A stretch of 64,000 nucleotides of DNA from Mytilus trossulus (Eukaryota; Mollusca; Bivalvia; Mytilida; Mytilidae): the NCBI RefSeq assembly GCF_036588685.1, contig NC_086382.1, forward strand, positions 65,208,929-65,272,928. Reading direction: 5' to 3'. Below the pieces are notes generated by a model. The model was not told the DNA's origin, searched no databases, and saw only the letters and a list, made by a program, of their open reading frames with translations. Positions within the stretch are counted from its first letter, which is position 1. Every line of letters begins with the position of its first letter. The translations under genes were made by a program, and so were the position numbers. Of the stretch, positions 1 to 11,370 are shown piece after piece.

Positions 1-918
1 ATCCTCCCAAACATCTTTAAAGACAGTGTTGTTCATCTTAACATCTTCTAAATAGGCAAAATAATTCCTGTAATATTTTATCCTTGCTATGTCTGCACCA
101 TGTGTTTTGTCCGTTGCTGAAGGTAATTTTCCATCAGTCGATATTTCAATAGAAGTAAGATGTCCTAATAGAGTTATCATCAATGTTATGTCAAAGTTTC
201 GTGATTCACCTATTCATATAAATAAAGAATATAAGTCATGGCAAAAAAACAACTAAATTTGGTCAAGAAATAAGCAATTTATACAAAGTTGTAGAAAAGT
301 TTGGTTACTGGTCCCTTTTATTCTAACCACCTAAAACAATCGCTACCTTCCGTTGTTGGTATGACACCTCGTGGTACAATTCCATTAGGATCCATTGACT
401 TATACTGAAGTACTTGTCCGGAAACAAGAACATTCCTGGATTTTTTTTTGTCCCTTTTTGACACTCACTTGACAGTTTCGGCCATTTAGACTTGAATTGT
501 TTAAACAACTCAGTTAAAGTATATACAATTAATAGAAAATTGAAAAATCAGCAAATTTGTTAAGTTATAAATAATGTTCATTGAGTTAGCATTCATCACA
601 TAGAGAAACAAGGCTTCGGTTCTCTGTCTTTCTAAGATAGATCAAGACTAGGGCTTGTGTTTTTATATGCAACATTTCTTTATAAAGAAACTTACTATTT
701 TTGCCACATTCAGGAAAGAGAAGACTCCAATGAGACTCATTAATTTTCTTCTTTGATTTAAGTTCTAACAGTTTATTATATCCTCTCTTTAACATTAAAT
801 TCAAATCAGGAGGATGGAATTGTTCATCAAATAGTGAACGAACAGCTCTTGGTGAGACTCCCGTCAGCAACAAACCCATTCTGACGTAGTTGTCTTCTTC
901 TTCAGACATATTTGTCAT
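1..918 (-). CDS. DZIP3-type HEPN-domain gene, 5' part (runs off the left edge)
   Basis: Two exons are visible: 696-918 (start ATG at 918, donor A|GTAAG) and 1-209 (acceptor AG just upstream, phase 1, joining to give Ser75). The predicted N terminus MTNMSEEEDNYVRMGLLLTG and the second exon (FDITLMITLLGHL, then ARIKYYRNYFAYL) align residue for residue with the complete gene at 13682-17852. Both match my recollection of the HEPN domain of DZIP3/hRUL138-like proteins, often annotated as 'E3 ligase DZIP3-like' in bivalves although no RING is seen here. HEPN domains are usually RNA-binding or RNase modules with an R-x4-6-H motif. Here the motif reads R122-N-Y-F-A-Y127, so the catalytic His is Tyr. 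Intron 1 (210-695) has the same phase and position as in the paralogue. Only about the first 145 residues are in the window, so whether an NTPase follows is unknown. No frameshift is visible. Confidence 0.75.
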
Positions 919-1300
919 TTTTAAACAATGGTCATTCGTCTACAGCACTTCAGAGTAGAGATAAGAGGGTATATACAATGTTTGTATTCATTCAGTCCTG
1001 AAATTCCTGTAAGAAATAAAAGATACAATTCTCTTCTCCAAAAACTATTAAAGCCATTAAATGTAGAATTGGTACAACTAAGTAACTGCTAATCTACAAA
1101 GTGTTTCAATTGGGTGTTTATAGTTTCCAAACCGATAAAAAAAACGTTTTTTATGAAATAGCTCATTTGGGACCTCTGAACACCTTTTTTATCGTTTTGT
1201 TAACATCAATTTGTCATTTGTCGGCTACCAGAAACCAATGAACGTTACGTGTTTGGCCATTTTCTGCTTGCGCTTATATTATAGATTGTAACACTAAACT
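919..1300. other. 5' flank of the first HEPN gene
   Basis: No coding exon is seen. On the minus strand a pyrimidine-rich tract ending TTTCTTACAG (near 1003-1012) could be the acceptor of a 5'UTR exon leading to the ATG at 918. This is inference only. Confidence 0.3.
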
Positions 1301-1310
1301 TTTTATAAAT

Positions 1311-1480
1311 AGAATGGAAACGGGAAATGTGTCAAATAGACAACAACACAATTCAATGCCACCACTTAGTCTTCAACGCACCGGAAAACTCCAACACCCG
1401 AAGGCGGGTTTTTTCAGGGCCCTGAACAATAGTGTATACGTGTTCAGCGAAATGAACGTCATTGTAAACTTAAGAAATAA
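1311..1480 (+). repeat. Dispersed repeat, copy A (paired with 62901-63176)
   Basis: The stretch GGAAACGGGAAATGTGTCAA, the following block through CTTCAACGCACCGG, and the 'CCCGAAGGCGGG...GGGCCCTGAACAA' segment match the sequence at about 62905-63045 with scattered differences. Both loci are followed by a shared second block, AAGACTAACAAAGG...GGGACAGGCGCAAA (1842-1884 here, 63117-63161 there). It is a dispersed element fragment. I recall this sequence type as abundant in mussel genomes. Confidence 0.6.
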
Positions 1481-1628
1481 TTCATTCATGTCATGCTCTA
1501 TGCTCATTTTAAAATGGGTAGGCATTATATTTGTCGATATTTTACACTGAGCGTTAGCGAGGTGTAAAATGTTGTCAAATATAATGCCTACCCATGTTAA
1601 AATGAGCATAGGGCATGACATGAAGGAA
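1481..1628. repeat. Inverted repeat with 67-bp arms and 14-bp loop
   Basis: The left arm 1481-1547 and right arm 1562-1628 are reverse complements with about seven mismatches. The loop is TGAGCGTTAGCGAG. Short reading frames on both strands across it are shadows of the palindrome. The loop motif GAGCGTTAGCGAG recurs almost exactly (GAGCGTAGCGAG) in the hairpin near 33900. Confidence 0.85.
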
Positions 1629-1629
1629 T

Positions 1630-3700
1630 TATAAAAGTTTATGTAAGCTACTTGAATGTATATATTTTATAGGATAACGATGGAAATAACTTTAATATAA
1701 ACAGTAAATTTGTGCGCATGTGTCAAACATAGTTTGTGCTCATTAGAACACGGCTTTGTTTACAAAGATTAATAATGACGTCATATTAGAATCCAAAACA
1801 TATAAAAGAAACCACAATTTAAAAAAAAACCACACACACAAGACTAACAAAGGCTAGAGGTTCCAGAGTTGGGACAGGCGCAAAGTAATATTATCTTAAA
1901 AGTATGCGTACATGTTGTACACTTTACTACCAGGTTAGGGGTTTTATGTCATGTAGATCATCGTATATAAAATATTCATTAATTTGATACGTTTTAAGTG
2001 TCAGCAGATAGTGTCTATCCGGAAAACACTTCAGACATATTGATTTTCACAAAAGTACATGAACTACAATTCGGTGCGTCTATTCTACACAGGATATACA
2101 TACTTTTTTAAATTGGTATCATGCATTATGTTATGATTTAATCAACAAAAGGAAATGATAGGCAGTCTGAAAACTTCACCAGGATTATAACACAGAAAGA
2201 AAATAATGAAACGGACCAAGCAAATATGTTTAAACCCGGCCACAATATTCTGTATGTGTCTGTCCCAGGTAAAGAGCCTGTTATTCAGTGTTTGTCATTT
2301 GTTGCTGTATATCATATGTTTTGTACATAAATCAGGCCAATTACTGTCTTGTTTAAATTGTTTAAGATTTGTTATTTCGGGTTACAGCTGACAATTCGGT
2401 TTTGGTTATGCTTATTGTTGAAAGCCGTTCAGTCGTTCAGTGACAAACAGTTGTTGCGTTGTTTCAGAGAAGTTACAATGGAAGTTTTACGAAATTATAG
2501 TGACATAACCAAGACTGACAATGTAACAGACAGACTGACGGACTGGTCAAAACTGTGGTACATGAGCTGTACACTAACATCAGCTGCTTGATTAGTGTGC
2601 GCATGTGCAATCCATTGTGATTTCAAGTAATGTGCTAGATGCTTGATAAGGTCTCATTTGACCAACTTTTCCACAACTAGTTATTATTGAAAAAAAACAT
2701 ATTTTTTTGATAGAAGAAGTGTAATACAATTCAAACATAGCCAGATGTACAATAAAAACTAGGATGTCAATTCGGTGACGATTTTCTAATCGAGAACTCA
2801 TTAGTTTTACCAAGCTATACTCCAATAAATCAAATTGGAAACACAAAATTATAACAATTTTACGCATGATGGGTCGTTGTCTTAAAGAAACGTAAACCCC
2901 TCAGAAGAATTACAAAGGAATAAATAGTATTCCAAGAAATTTCATTCCATAATAAATAGGTTATTACTGCATGCACTTATTATGTAAACTGACAAAAAAC
3001 TAATTAACTAATCAACAATCATCTATAGAAAACTGTTTACTAAAACAACAGTATTTGTAAATCGTAAAAACATATCTAATTATAATCAAACGTGTGATGA
3101 TAAGCACTCTCTGATGCCTTTTCACCATTTCTAAGGGTCGACACAGAGTGCAAAGAATTTGTTTTTTAACCAAAAAAAATCTAATCAACTTTTTCTGGGA
3201 CGAGTCGACTTCTCGACTTTATTGAATAATTAACAGTCCTGGTAATGAAAGTATTTTCTCTGACAGTACATATTTAGTACACGGAATACGACAATTACTT
3301 AATGTGTGGAAAGGCAATAAGTTTAGTTATACGGATGGATGAAGGCGAAAATGATATACATAAATTTCTTTAAGGGTTTGTAATGATCTATGAAGTCCAT
3401 CAAGTACTAGAGAACTTTAGACGTGCCTCTTTTAAAAAACAATTCAAACGAGAAAACTGACCTCCTGATTTATGTACAAAACTATCAACGAAAAACAAAT
3501 ATAACATACCGCAACAAAAAACAACCATTGAATTACAGGCTCCTGACTTGGGATATTGACAAACCTTATGTGGCGGGGTTCGTCTAGTTTTCTCGTGCCA
3601 TTTTATCTAAATTGGTTGATTAATAACAATAAACAGAACAATAACTTCGGTTGTAAAGGTTGACACAAAAGGACATGTTCTATCTGTCATTTCTTGTTAT
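1630..3700. other. No gene seen; fragments of dispersed repeats
   Basis: AT-rich sequence without a supportable exon. It contains the AAGACTAACAAAGG repeat block at 1842-1884. At about 3435-3600 there is a minus-oriented fragment of the common dispersed family that also occurs at 11174, 26690 and 36185 (shared block CAAACGAGAAAACTGACCTC and CAGGCTCCTGACTTGGG). Short frames at 2206-2867 have no recognisable product. Confidence 0.5.
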
Positions 3701-3716
3701 TCTTCTGATAAATATA

Positions 3717-4273
3717 TTAAAGTCATAAGAAAGGAGTGAGTGGTGAAAAATAATGTGTATTCAATTCTTGAACCAATGCATGTATATATTATAAACTTAG
3801 TCCTTTGTGCAGGATTTTCTCATTTTTTTACGCAAAAATATCGTATAATCGTCAATTATTTTTCTCTCTGTCTGTTATGATTTAACAAATATGGCTGCTC
3901 ATTAAATGCCGTGTTTTGAAGTCGAAGTTAACCGATTGTCACCGTATAGTAAACAAATAACAAAAAGCATGGGTATTGAGCACGTGTTTAACATGTACAA
4001 TCAGATAATTGTTTACTTTAATGACAGATCCATGCGTATAGCGATCACCGGATTTTTACGAGGAGGGTTACGCTCAGGTCACTATGCATACGGAAAATAT
4101 GTCGACGAAGGAAGCAATTTAAAATAAGTAAACTTCTTCTAAATGTGGACACATTAAAGAATTTTCCTCAGAAAAAAGTATATGTACATAAGTTGTATAA
4201 TAGAAACTATCCATTTAGTTATAAAAAAACATATGCCTATTTTTTTTTAATTTGAGTTTTCTTATGACTTTAA
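3717..4273 (+). mobile_element. Non-autonomous DNA element with TIRs, copy 1
   Basis: It starts TTAAAGTCATAAGAAA and ends with the inverted TTCTTATGACTTTAA, so the ends are terminal inverted repeats flanked by or including TTAA. The body contains a 73-codon frame (3906-4127). A diverged copy in the opposite orientation lies at 13135-13606 and shares the whole body, including a similar short frame with the residues IEHVFN, QIIVYF and RIAITGFLR. The superfamily is unassigned. TTAA at both ends would fit piggyBac or Kolobok-like insertion, but the TTAA is not intact at both ends of the second copy. Confidence 0.6.
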
Positions 4274-4539
4274 AGGTCAAAACATTTGTTTCACTATTTA
4301 AACTTAAAGTTCAATGCCTTTTATAAGCATTTTTGTTTTCTTTTTTGTAGTTTATACATTTTGATTTTAAATCATGAGATAATTTACAGCATCAATTTAA
4401 GTGTAATGTTTGTACCATTTTCAAATTAATCATATTTGAAAACAGTCTACTGTCTACCTGTAAACAGGTGAAAATCCTCTTCATAATATATCTTATACAT
4501 TCTCTTTTCGTGGTTATGAAGATAACTTTATTATTATAA

Positions 4540-4615
4540 ATAGTTATCAAAGATACCAGGATTATAATTAAGTACGCCAGACGCGCGTTTCGCCTATATT
4601 AGAATCAAAATAGTT
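4540..4615 (+). repeat. Dispersed repeat (CCAGACGCGCGTTTCG family), copy 1
   Basis: AGTTATCAAAGATACCAGGATTATAATT followed by the ACGCCAGACGCGCGTTTCG block. The same sequence recurs at 12846-12940 (longer, continuing ACATAAGACTCATCAGTGAC) and as a short fragment at 15797-15832. I recall this as one of the most frequent short repeats in mussel DNA. Confidence 0.7.
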
Positions 4616-5529
4616 ATAAAGCCAAACAAGTACAAATTGAAGAGGATTGACGACCCAAAATTATCAACAGTCAAGATATAGACAACAACGTTTGTTATTC
4701 CCTTAATTTACCTCTTTTGTTTTTAAAATGCAGATGCTAACATTCCTACATTGACTTATAACTAAAAGCGATGAACAATTATTTGTAAACGATCTTTGAA
4801 CTTCCGTTTCCTGTTTGTTCACATTAAAATAAAACTTGCTAAAACAAAATGACATCATGTGTGTATGCTTTCAATATCACTTTCAAACTCCATACATATT
4901 CCATACATATTCTCATATAGTCCATTAAATAAACAATGTTGACCCGCTCACCATATAAAAAACAAGATGCTCCGCAGGGCGCAGCTTTATACGACCGCAG
5001 AGGTTGAACCCTGAACAGTTGGGGCAAGTACGGACACAACATTCAAGCTTGATTCAGCTCTAAATTTGAATTGTGATTAAATAGTTGACACAGCATAGGT
5101 TTCTGACACAGAATGAATGTGGTCTAATAAAATTAAAACTTTTGTTTTGCCTTTGAGCAATTCACTATGCTGTTGAATATTAATCCTCTCAAAAAAATGT
5201 TTGAAGAAATTTTCTTTTTATTTATGAAATTTCAAATCAGAAAAATGGAACCCCCCCCCCCCTTTTTTTTTCACATCCCCTTTTCCTTTATTCCAAAACC
5301 ACCGATCTCAATTCAAATTTCTAATGGAGTTTGCAACAATAATTACTCATTTAAATACATCATAAAATATTAAAATGTAAAAAAAAGTGCTTGTTATCAC
5401 TGAATGGTAAAGATTGTTTTAATTTAGCAGTTGGTAGTAAAAGTGAATATACATTGTATATTGTATAAAACAATGATTTAAGTTGATTCAACTACTATTC
5501 TGGACAAAGAAAGATAACTCCAATTGAAA

Positions 5530-5705
5530 TTGTGCAATTAGATATTTCTTGCTATTGCGCAATACTGTGCAATTGAAAATACTTGCTATTGCACAATACT
5601 GTGCAATTGAAGATTTCTTGCTATTACACAATACTGTGCAATTGAAGATTTCTGGTTATTTCTGAGTACTGTGCAATTGAAAATTGCTTGCTATTGCACA
5701 ATACT
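5530..5705 (+). repeat. Short tandem array with TTGCACA-ATAC-TGTGCAA palindromes
   Basis: Four to five units of about 35-40 bp, each with a 7-bp inverted repeat around ATAC. The same array recurs in copy 2 at 8629-8745 and 9000-9098. Confidence 0.8.
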
Positions 5706-6551
5706 TAATATAATAATCTTGAATCCTGATTTGGACCCACTTGAAAACTGGGCCCATAATCAAAAATCTAGGTACATGTTTGGATTCAGCATATCAAAGA
5801 ATCCCAAGAATTCAATTTTTGTTAAAATCAAACTTAGTTTAATTTTGGACCCTTTGGACCTTAATGTAGACCAATTTGAAAACAGGGCCAAAAATTAAGA
5901 ATCTACATACATAGTTAGATTTGGCATATCAAAGAACCCCATTTCTTCAATTTTTGATGAAATCAAACAAAGTTTAATTTTGGACCCCAATTTGGACTAA
6001 CTTGAAAACTGGACCAATAATCAAAAATCTAAGTACATTTTTAGATTCAGCATATCAAAGAATCCCAAGGTTTCAATTTTTGTCAAAATCAAACTAAGTT
6101 TAATTTTGGACCCTTTGGACCTTCATGTAGACCAATTTGAAAACGGGACCAAAAATTAAGAATCTACATACACAGTTAGATTCGGCATATCAAAGAACCC
6201 CAATTATTCAATTTTTGATGAAATCAATCAAAGTTTAATCTTGGACCCTTTGGGCCCCTTATTCCTAAACTGTTCGGACCTAAACTCCCAAAATCAATAA
6301 CAACCTTCCTTTTTTGGTCATAAACTTGTGTTCAAATTTCATTGATTTCTATTTACTTAAACTAAAGTTATTGTGCGAAAACCAAGAAAATGCTTATTTT
6401 GGCCCTTTTTGGCCCCTAATTCCTAAAATGTTGGGATCAAAACTCACAAAATCAATCCCAACCTTCCTTTTGTGGTCATAAACCTTGTGTTAAAATTTCA
6501 TAGATTTCTATTCACTTTTACTAAAGTTAGAGTGCGAAAACTAAAAGTATT

Positions 6552-6652
6552 CGGACGACGACGGCGACGACGACGACGGCGACGACGACGACGCCGACGA
6601 CGACGACGCAGACGACGACGCCGACGACGACGACGCAGACGACGACGCCAAC
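6552..6652 (+). repeat. GAC/GCC trinucleotide-rich microsatellite
   Basis: An interrupted (GACGAC/GCCGAC)n tract just inside the right end of the element. It produces artefactual poly-Arg and poly-Val frames. Copy 2 has a shorter version at 10478-10515. Confidence 0.9.
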
Positions 6653-7266
6653 GTGATAGCAATATACGACGAAAAAAATTTCAATTTTTGCGGTCGTATA
6701 GAAACCACTTAAAATAAAGTAGAATAACTTTGTAGTATCGTTATAACTACACACAAATGTCTCATTGATATGTTACAGATTTAAAAGAGAGCATTTGTTC
6801 TGCCAAGGAATATATGATTGTTTGTATGATATTTAATAAAACATCTGACACGCATTGATATATAATAAGTAATGATGAAACTTGAATTTAACTTTTTTAT
6901 CTGCATGCCGTCAATTATTAAAAAATATTACTTATATTTCTTCCGAAACTTCTAGCAATCTTTTCATGTCATTTCATTGTTCATTTACTTGACTAGGATT
7001 ATATTTGAATACCGTCAGATAATGATAAGAAACTTGTTTACCTTTTTTGTTTATCGTATAATCCTCCAAAACATGATCAATGAAATATAAAATAATAGTG
7101 TGCTGTGATCTACCTTACAATTTTTACTGATGATTCATCCTAATTTCAGTAGAATAGGATGATATACAGATAAGGTCTATGTAAGGGGTAAACATGAAAT
7201 ATTTGCACAATGGTTAAAATACTCTAAAACGTGTTTATTCTTGGCTTTAACAAATATCTTCATTAA

Positions 7267-7989
7267 GGTAGCACAATACAAAGATTCGTTTACTTCCCAT
7301 CACTAACCTTTGAAATGCTGTAACTTTCTTATGAATGAATAGAAAATAACAAAAGAGGTATATACAGATAGATAAAAGATTAATCTTTTAAATGAATGCA
7401 ATATTTTTATTATGCAATCATTATGTAATCAATTATTATGTAATTAGTGGCAAAATCTGGGTAAGTTCACTTGAATGAATTTAGCTCTATCATCTCGTTA
7501 ACTATGTAAAAAAATTTAAAGAAATCTTAATCGGCTCATCTTGGGCTTCAAAAGGGTGTCTCAGATTGTCTCTATGGTATTCCCTTCTCTCATAAATCTC
7601 TAATTAGTGTGGACATCCCAACCACATAAAAGAAGATAATGTTAAATTATGTGTAAAAAAAAATTTATACATTCTATCTCACATCTGAGACACTCTTTTG
7701 TAGATAATTGCCATAGGAACAACATATAATAAAATCAATCCTCTATGGATACCTATGCAGAAGATTATTTCATTTGAAAGTGGAAATTTGGTTAAAAATA
7801 TTTTAGACACAGTTAACATCATAATTGGTTGCATAATTGTTGCATAATACTAATATTGCATTAATTTGAAAGAGTAATCTGTTAGCTATTCAAAACTACC
7901 ACTTTTTTAAATTTTCAAGCAATATTAAGAAAGTTACAGTATTTTAAAACTTGGGAGTAGGAGTTATAAAATCTTTGTATTGTGCTACC
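7267..7989. mobile_element. Harbinger-like MITE (TAA duplication, 20-bp TIRs)
   Basis: The left end GGTAGCACAATACAAAGATT is exactly inverted at the right end (7970-7989). Both sides are flanked by TAA (7264-7266 and 7990-7992), fitting the 3-bp TWA target duplication of PIF/Harbinger. Length is 723 bp and there is no transposase. The interior is partly palindromic (for example AGGGTGTCTCAGATTG at about 7551 against CATCTGAGACACTCTTTTG at about 7682). A single end of the same family lies at about 23430-23486. Confidence 0.75.
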
Positions 7990-8739
7990 TAAAAAAGCTT
8001 TTGTTTAAAGTTGCAGATGACATTTTACAATTATTTTTTTTATTTTATATTAATCAAAATTAAATGTAACATATTCTTTAAATATGTGTAGATTATGTTC
8101 CTATTCTCATTATAAACCAGATGCTCCCGCAGGGCACAACTTTATACGACATAGGTTGAACCCTGAACGGTTAGGGCAAGTATAGACACAACATACAAGC
8201 TGGATTCAGCTCTAAATTTTGATTGCGATTAAATAGTTGACACAGCATAGGTTTCTGACATAGAATGAATGTGGTCTAATGAACTTCAAATTTTTGTTTT
8301 GCATTTGAGCAATTCGCTATGCTGTTGAATATTAATCCTCTCAAAAAAATTAAATTTGCTTTTTATTTAGAAAATCTGAAATGAGAAAAATTGAACCCCC
8401 CCCCCCCTAATTTCTTTCCCTTATTCCAAAACTGACCTCAATTCGAATTTCTAATTTGCAACAATAACTAATAATAAAATATTAAAATGTAAAAAAAAAA
8501 GTGCTTGTTATCACTGAATGGTAAAAAGTGTTTTAATTCATCAGTTGGAAATAAAAGTGAATATACATTGTATATTGTATTAAACAATGATTTAAGTTGA
8601 TTCAACTACTATTCTGGACAAAGAAAGATAACTCCAATTGAAAAGTTCTTGCTATTGCACAATATTGTGCAATTAGATATTTCTTGCTATTGCGCAATAC
8701 TGTGCAACCGAAAATTTTTGCTATTGCACAATACTGTGC

Positions 8740-8998
8740 AAAAAAAAAGTAAAATCACAAAAATACTGAACTCAGAGGAAAATCAATTAGGAAAGTCCAT
8801 AATCACATGGCAAAATCATATAACAAAACGCATCAAAAACGAATGGACAAGAACTGTCATATTCCTGACTTGGTACAGGCATTTTCAAATGTAGAAAATG
8901 GGGGATTAAACCTGGTTCTATAGCGCTAACCCTCTCACTTTAATAACAGTCTCATCAAATTCCGTTATATTTACATGATGCGTTAAATAAACAGTCAC
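8740..8998 (+). mobile_element. Short interspersed element inserted in copy 2
   Basis: Absent from copy 1, where the palindrome repeats are contiguous. It begins after CAATACTGTGCA with an A-rich tract, includes GAACTGTCATATTCCTGACT and GGGGGATTAAACCTGG, and ends near AAATAAACAGTCA. I recall this body as a frequent mussel repeat. Exact ends and a target duplication are not clear. Confidence 0.5.
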
Positions 8999-9099
8999 AA
9001 CTGAAGATTTCTTACTATTGCACAATACTGTACAATTGAAGATTTCTTGCTATTGCTGAATACTGTGCAATTGAAATTTTTTTGCTATTGCACAATACT

Positions 9100-9812
9100 T
9101 CTATAATACTAAAATTACGAGGTCCAATTTGTCAGCCGTCATCACGTAAAAACGACGAATCAAAGAATTCAACTTTATATATAACTTATATAGTACAAAG
9201 GTGTAGATTAAAAATTACACCACTCAAGGCCCTTTTGTTTTCCACGTAATTAATATTGCCAATAATTATAATTAAGAAGTTCCGGGTCGAGTCCGATACC
9301 GATACCAATAGTATATTCACCTATTACCTTATCTGTACGTTCCGCACTTGACAGGCGCACCACCAAACGGTGTATTCAGGATTAATATGCTATATACACG
9401 GGTCATAATCACAGGATTGACACTACTAAATTGTCAAATTGTTACCAACTGTAGTATCTTAATCAGTAATTTAGTAATTTTAAGATAACAATACGAATAC
9501 TAAAAATCTGGACTTAAAATAAGGCGCATAGGTACAGTTTTCAATTTGTTAGCGGGAATGACATAACACAGCGAATCAAAGAATTCAACTTTATTTATAA
9601 CTAATATAGGACAATGCTGTTGATTAAAAAATACTCCATTCCAGCTCCAGTTCGACGGGTTCAAACAGAAAGATTTGAAAACAGAGAAAACTGTGTATTC
9701 TTATAATCGGCATGACTTTATCAGATGACAATACTAATACTAAAATAAGGCTTGCACATAATTATATACTTTAATTCAGTCGCGGACCCGCGATATCACG
9801 GGTATGTTCTAG
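9100..9812 (+). mobile_element. Non-autonomous Helitron-like element
   Basis: A 713-bp insertion relative to copy 1. Copy 1 reads ACAATACT|TAATATAATAA (5699-5715), and copy 2 reads ACAATACT, then TCTATAATACT...GGGTATGTTCTAG, then TAATATATAATAA. There is no target duplication. The insert starts TC, ends CTAG (a CTRR), and has a GC hairpin TCGCGG-AC-CCGCGA about 15 nt before the CTAG. These are Helitron end features. Insertion between T and T rather than A and T is closer to Helentron-type elements. Two internal direct copies of GAATCAAAGAATTCAACTTT (about 9157 and 9575) are present. No Rep/helicase frame. Confidence 0.65.
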
Positions 9813-10579
9813 TAATATATAATAATTTTGGATCCTGATTTTGACCAATTTGAAAACTGGGCCCATAATCAAAAATCTAAGTACATATTTAGATTCAGCA
9901 TATAAAAGAATTCAATTTTTGTTAAAATAAAACTTAGTTTAATTTTGGACCCTTTGGACTTTAATGTAGACCAATTTAAAAACGGGACCAAAAATTAAGA
10001 ATCTTCATACACATTTAGATTAGGCATATCAAAGAACCCCAATTATTCAATTTTTGATGAAATCAAACAAAGTTTAAATAGGGACCCTTTGGGCCCCTTT
10101 TTCCTAAACTGTTGGGACCAAAACACCCATAAGCAATCCCAACCTTCCGTTTATGAATATAAAATGCTTATTTGGGCCCCTTTTAAGTCCCTAATTCCTA
10201 AAGTGTTCGGACCTCAACTCCGAAAATCAATCCCAATCTTCCTTTTGTGGTTATAGACTTTGTCTTTAAATCATTGATTTCTATTTACTTATACTAAAGT
10301 TATTGTGCAAACACCAAGAATAATGCTTATTTGGGCCCTTTTTCGCCGATTATTCCTAAACTGTTGGAACCAAAACTCCCAAAATCAATCCCAACCTTCC
10401 TTTTGTGGTCATAAACCTTGTGTCATAGATTTCTATTCACTTTTACTAAAGTTAGAGTTCGAAAACTAAAAGTATTCGGACGACGATGACAACGACGGAC
10501 GACGACGACGCAAACGATGACGCCAACGTGATACCAATATACGACCAAAACATTTTCAATTTTTGCGGTCGTATAAAAA

Positions 10580-11170
10580 TGTCTATTTTTGGTTGGACAC
10601 TAAGTTTTGTCAATATAACGAAACTATAAACAACCGTTATTGTGGTCGGCAAATGTTTGGAATATGACAGCAGATTTCCAGATGTTTTATTTGTTGATAT
10701 GCACAAACGTTTAGTTTTGTCCGGTTATATGGACTGCCTCCGTTTATGACTTCACCTTTAAGTTTGGTATTTTTGTCAATACATTTATTTAGATTTATAT
10801 GACTAAAGACGAAATTCCATGTGTTTTCACAAGAACATTATCGTCCTCTTGGTCAAAAAAGACACTTGCTGTCTGCGTGTCATTTATAACAATGATAACA
10901 GAATAAGGATACAATATATTGCTTTGAGTGCATTGTAACCCGATTCTCTTTAAAATTATTATTCATCTTCGATATATATTTAGATTTTAAATTCCGGTTA
11001 CAAAATGTCGGTCAAGTAAAAGTATGTGTCTGGTTTCGGGTAATACTTAACATCCTAAATAGAAGGTCGTAGAGATCAAGTCTGAGTTTATTTTGCATCC
11101 GTTACATTTTACTATGGTTTTTTTTATAAGGAAATCTAAACCAAAACGTGTAACAATATATTATATATAT
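10580..11170. other. No gene seen
   Basis: AT-rich sequence between repeats. No exon, RNA gene or element end could be supported. Confidence 0.4.
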
Positions 11171-11173
11171 ATA

Positions 11174-11370
11174 TAAGGCCGTTAGTTTTCTCGTTTGAAT
11201 TGTTTTACATTGTCATTTCGGGGCCTTTTATGGCTGACTATGCGGTATGTGCTTTGCTCATTGTTGGAGGTCGTACTGTGACCTATATTTGTTAATTTCT
11301 GTGCCATTTTGTTCTCTTGTAGAGAGTATTTTCATTGGCAATCATGTCCCATTTTCTTATAACAATAAGA
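11174..11370 (+). repeat. Dispersed repeat family (GGCTGACTATGCGGTATG), copy
   Basis: The blocks CCGTTAGTTTTCTCGTTTGA, GGCTGACTATGCGGTATG and CATTGGCAATCATG match the copy at 36185-36590 (+). Related sequence is at 26690-26900 (minus), about 3435-3600 (minus), 28075-28190 (+) and 61985-62040 (+). Non-coding, apparently an old abundant retroposon or MITE. Confidence 0.65.

Larger units (their letters stand above)
4965..6702 (+). mobile_element. Non-autonomous element with TTTATACGACCGCA inverted ends, copy 1
   Basis: The left end TTTATACGACCGCA (4986-4999) is inverted at the right end as TGCGGTCGTATA (6689-6700). In order, it contains the block 'GGTTGAACCCTGAACAGTTGGGGCAAG', a poly-C tract (about 5250), an array of short repeats with a TTGCACA...TGTGCAA palindrome (5530-5705), several diverged repeats of a 'TTTGGACC...TTGAAAAC' unit (5725-6250), and a GAC-rich tract (6552-6650). 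Copy 2 is at 8117-10575 and a degraded left end is at about 28799-29060. No transposase is present. Confidence 0.75.
8117..10575 (+). mobile_element. Non-autonomous element with TTTATACGACCGCA-type ends, copy 2 (carries two insertions)
   Basis: It is co-linear with copy 1 (4965-6702): same left block (CCCTGAACGGTTAGGGCAAG), poly-C tract, TTGCACA palindrome array, TTTGGACC units, GAC tract and right end TGCGGTCGTATAAAA. The left terminal motif is degraded (TTTATACGACATAGG). It is longer than copy 1 because two other elements have inserted, at about 8740-8998 and at 9100-9812. Confidence 0.75.

Noticed and set aside
6472..6754. Poly-arginine and poly-valine frames
   Set aside because: They are translations of the GAC microsatellite inside a transposable element and not genes.
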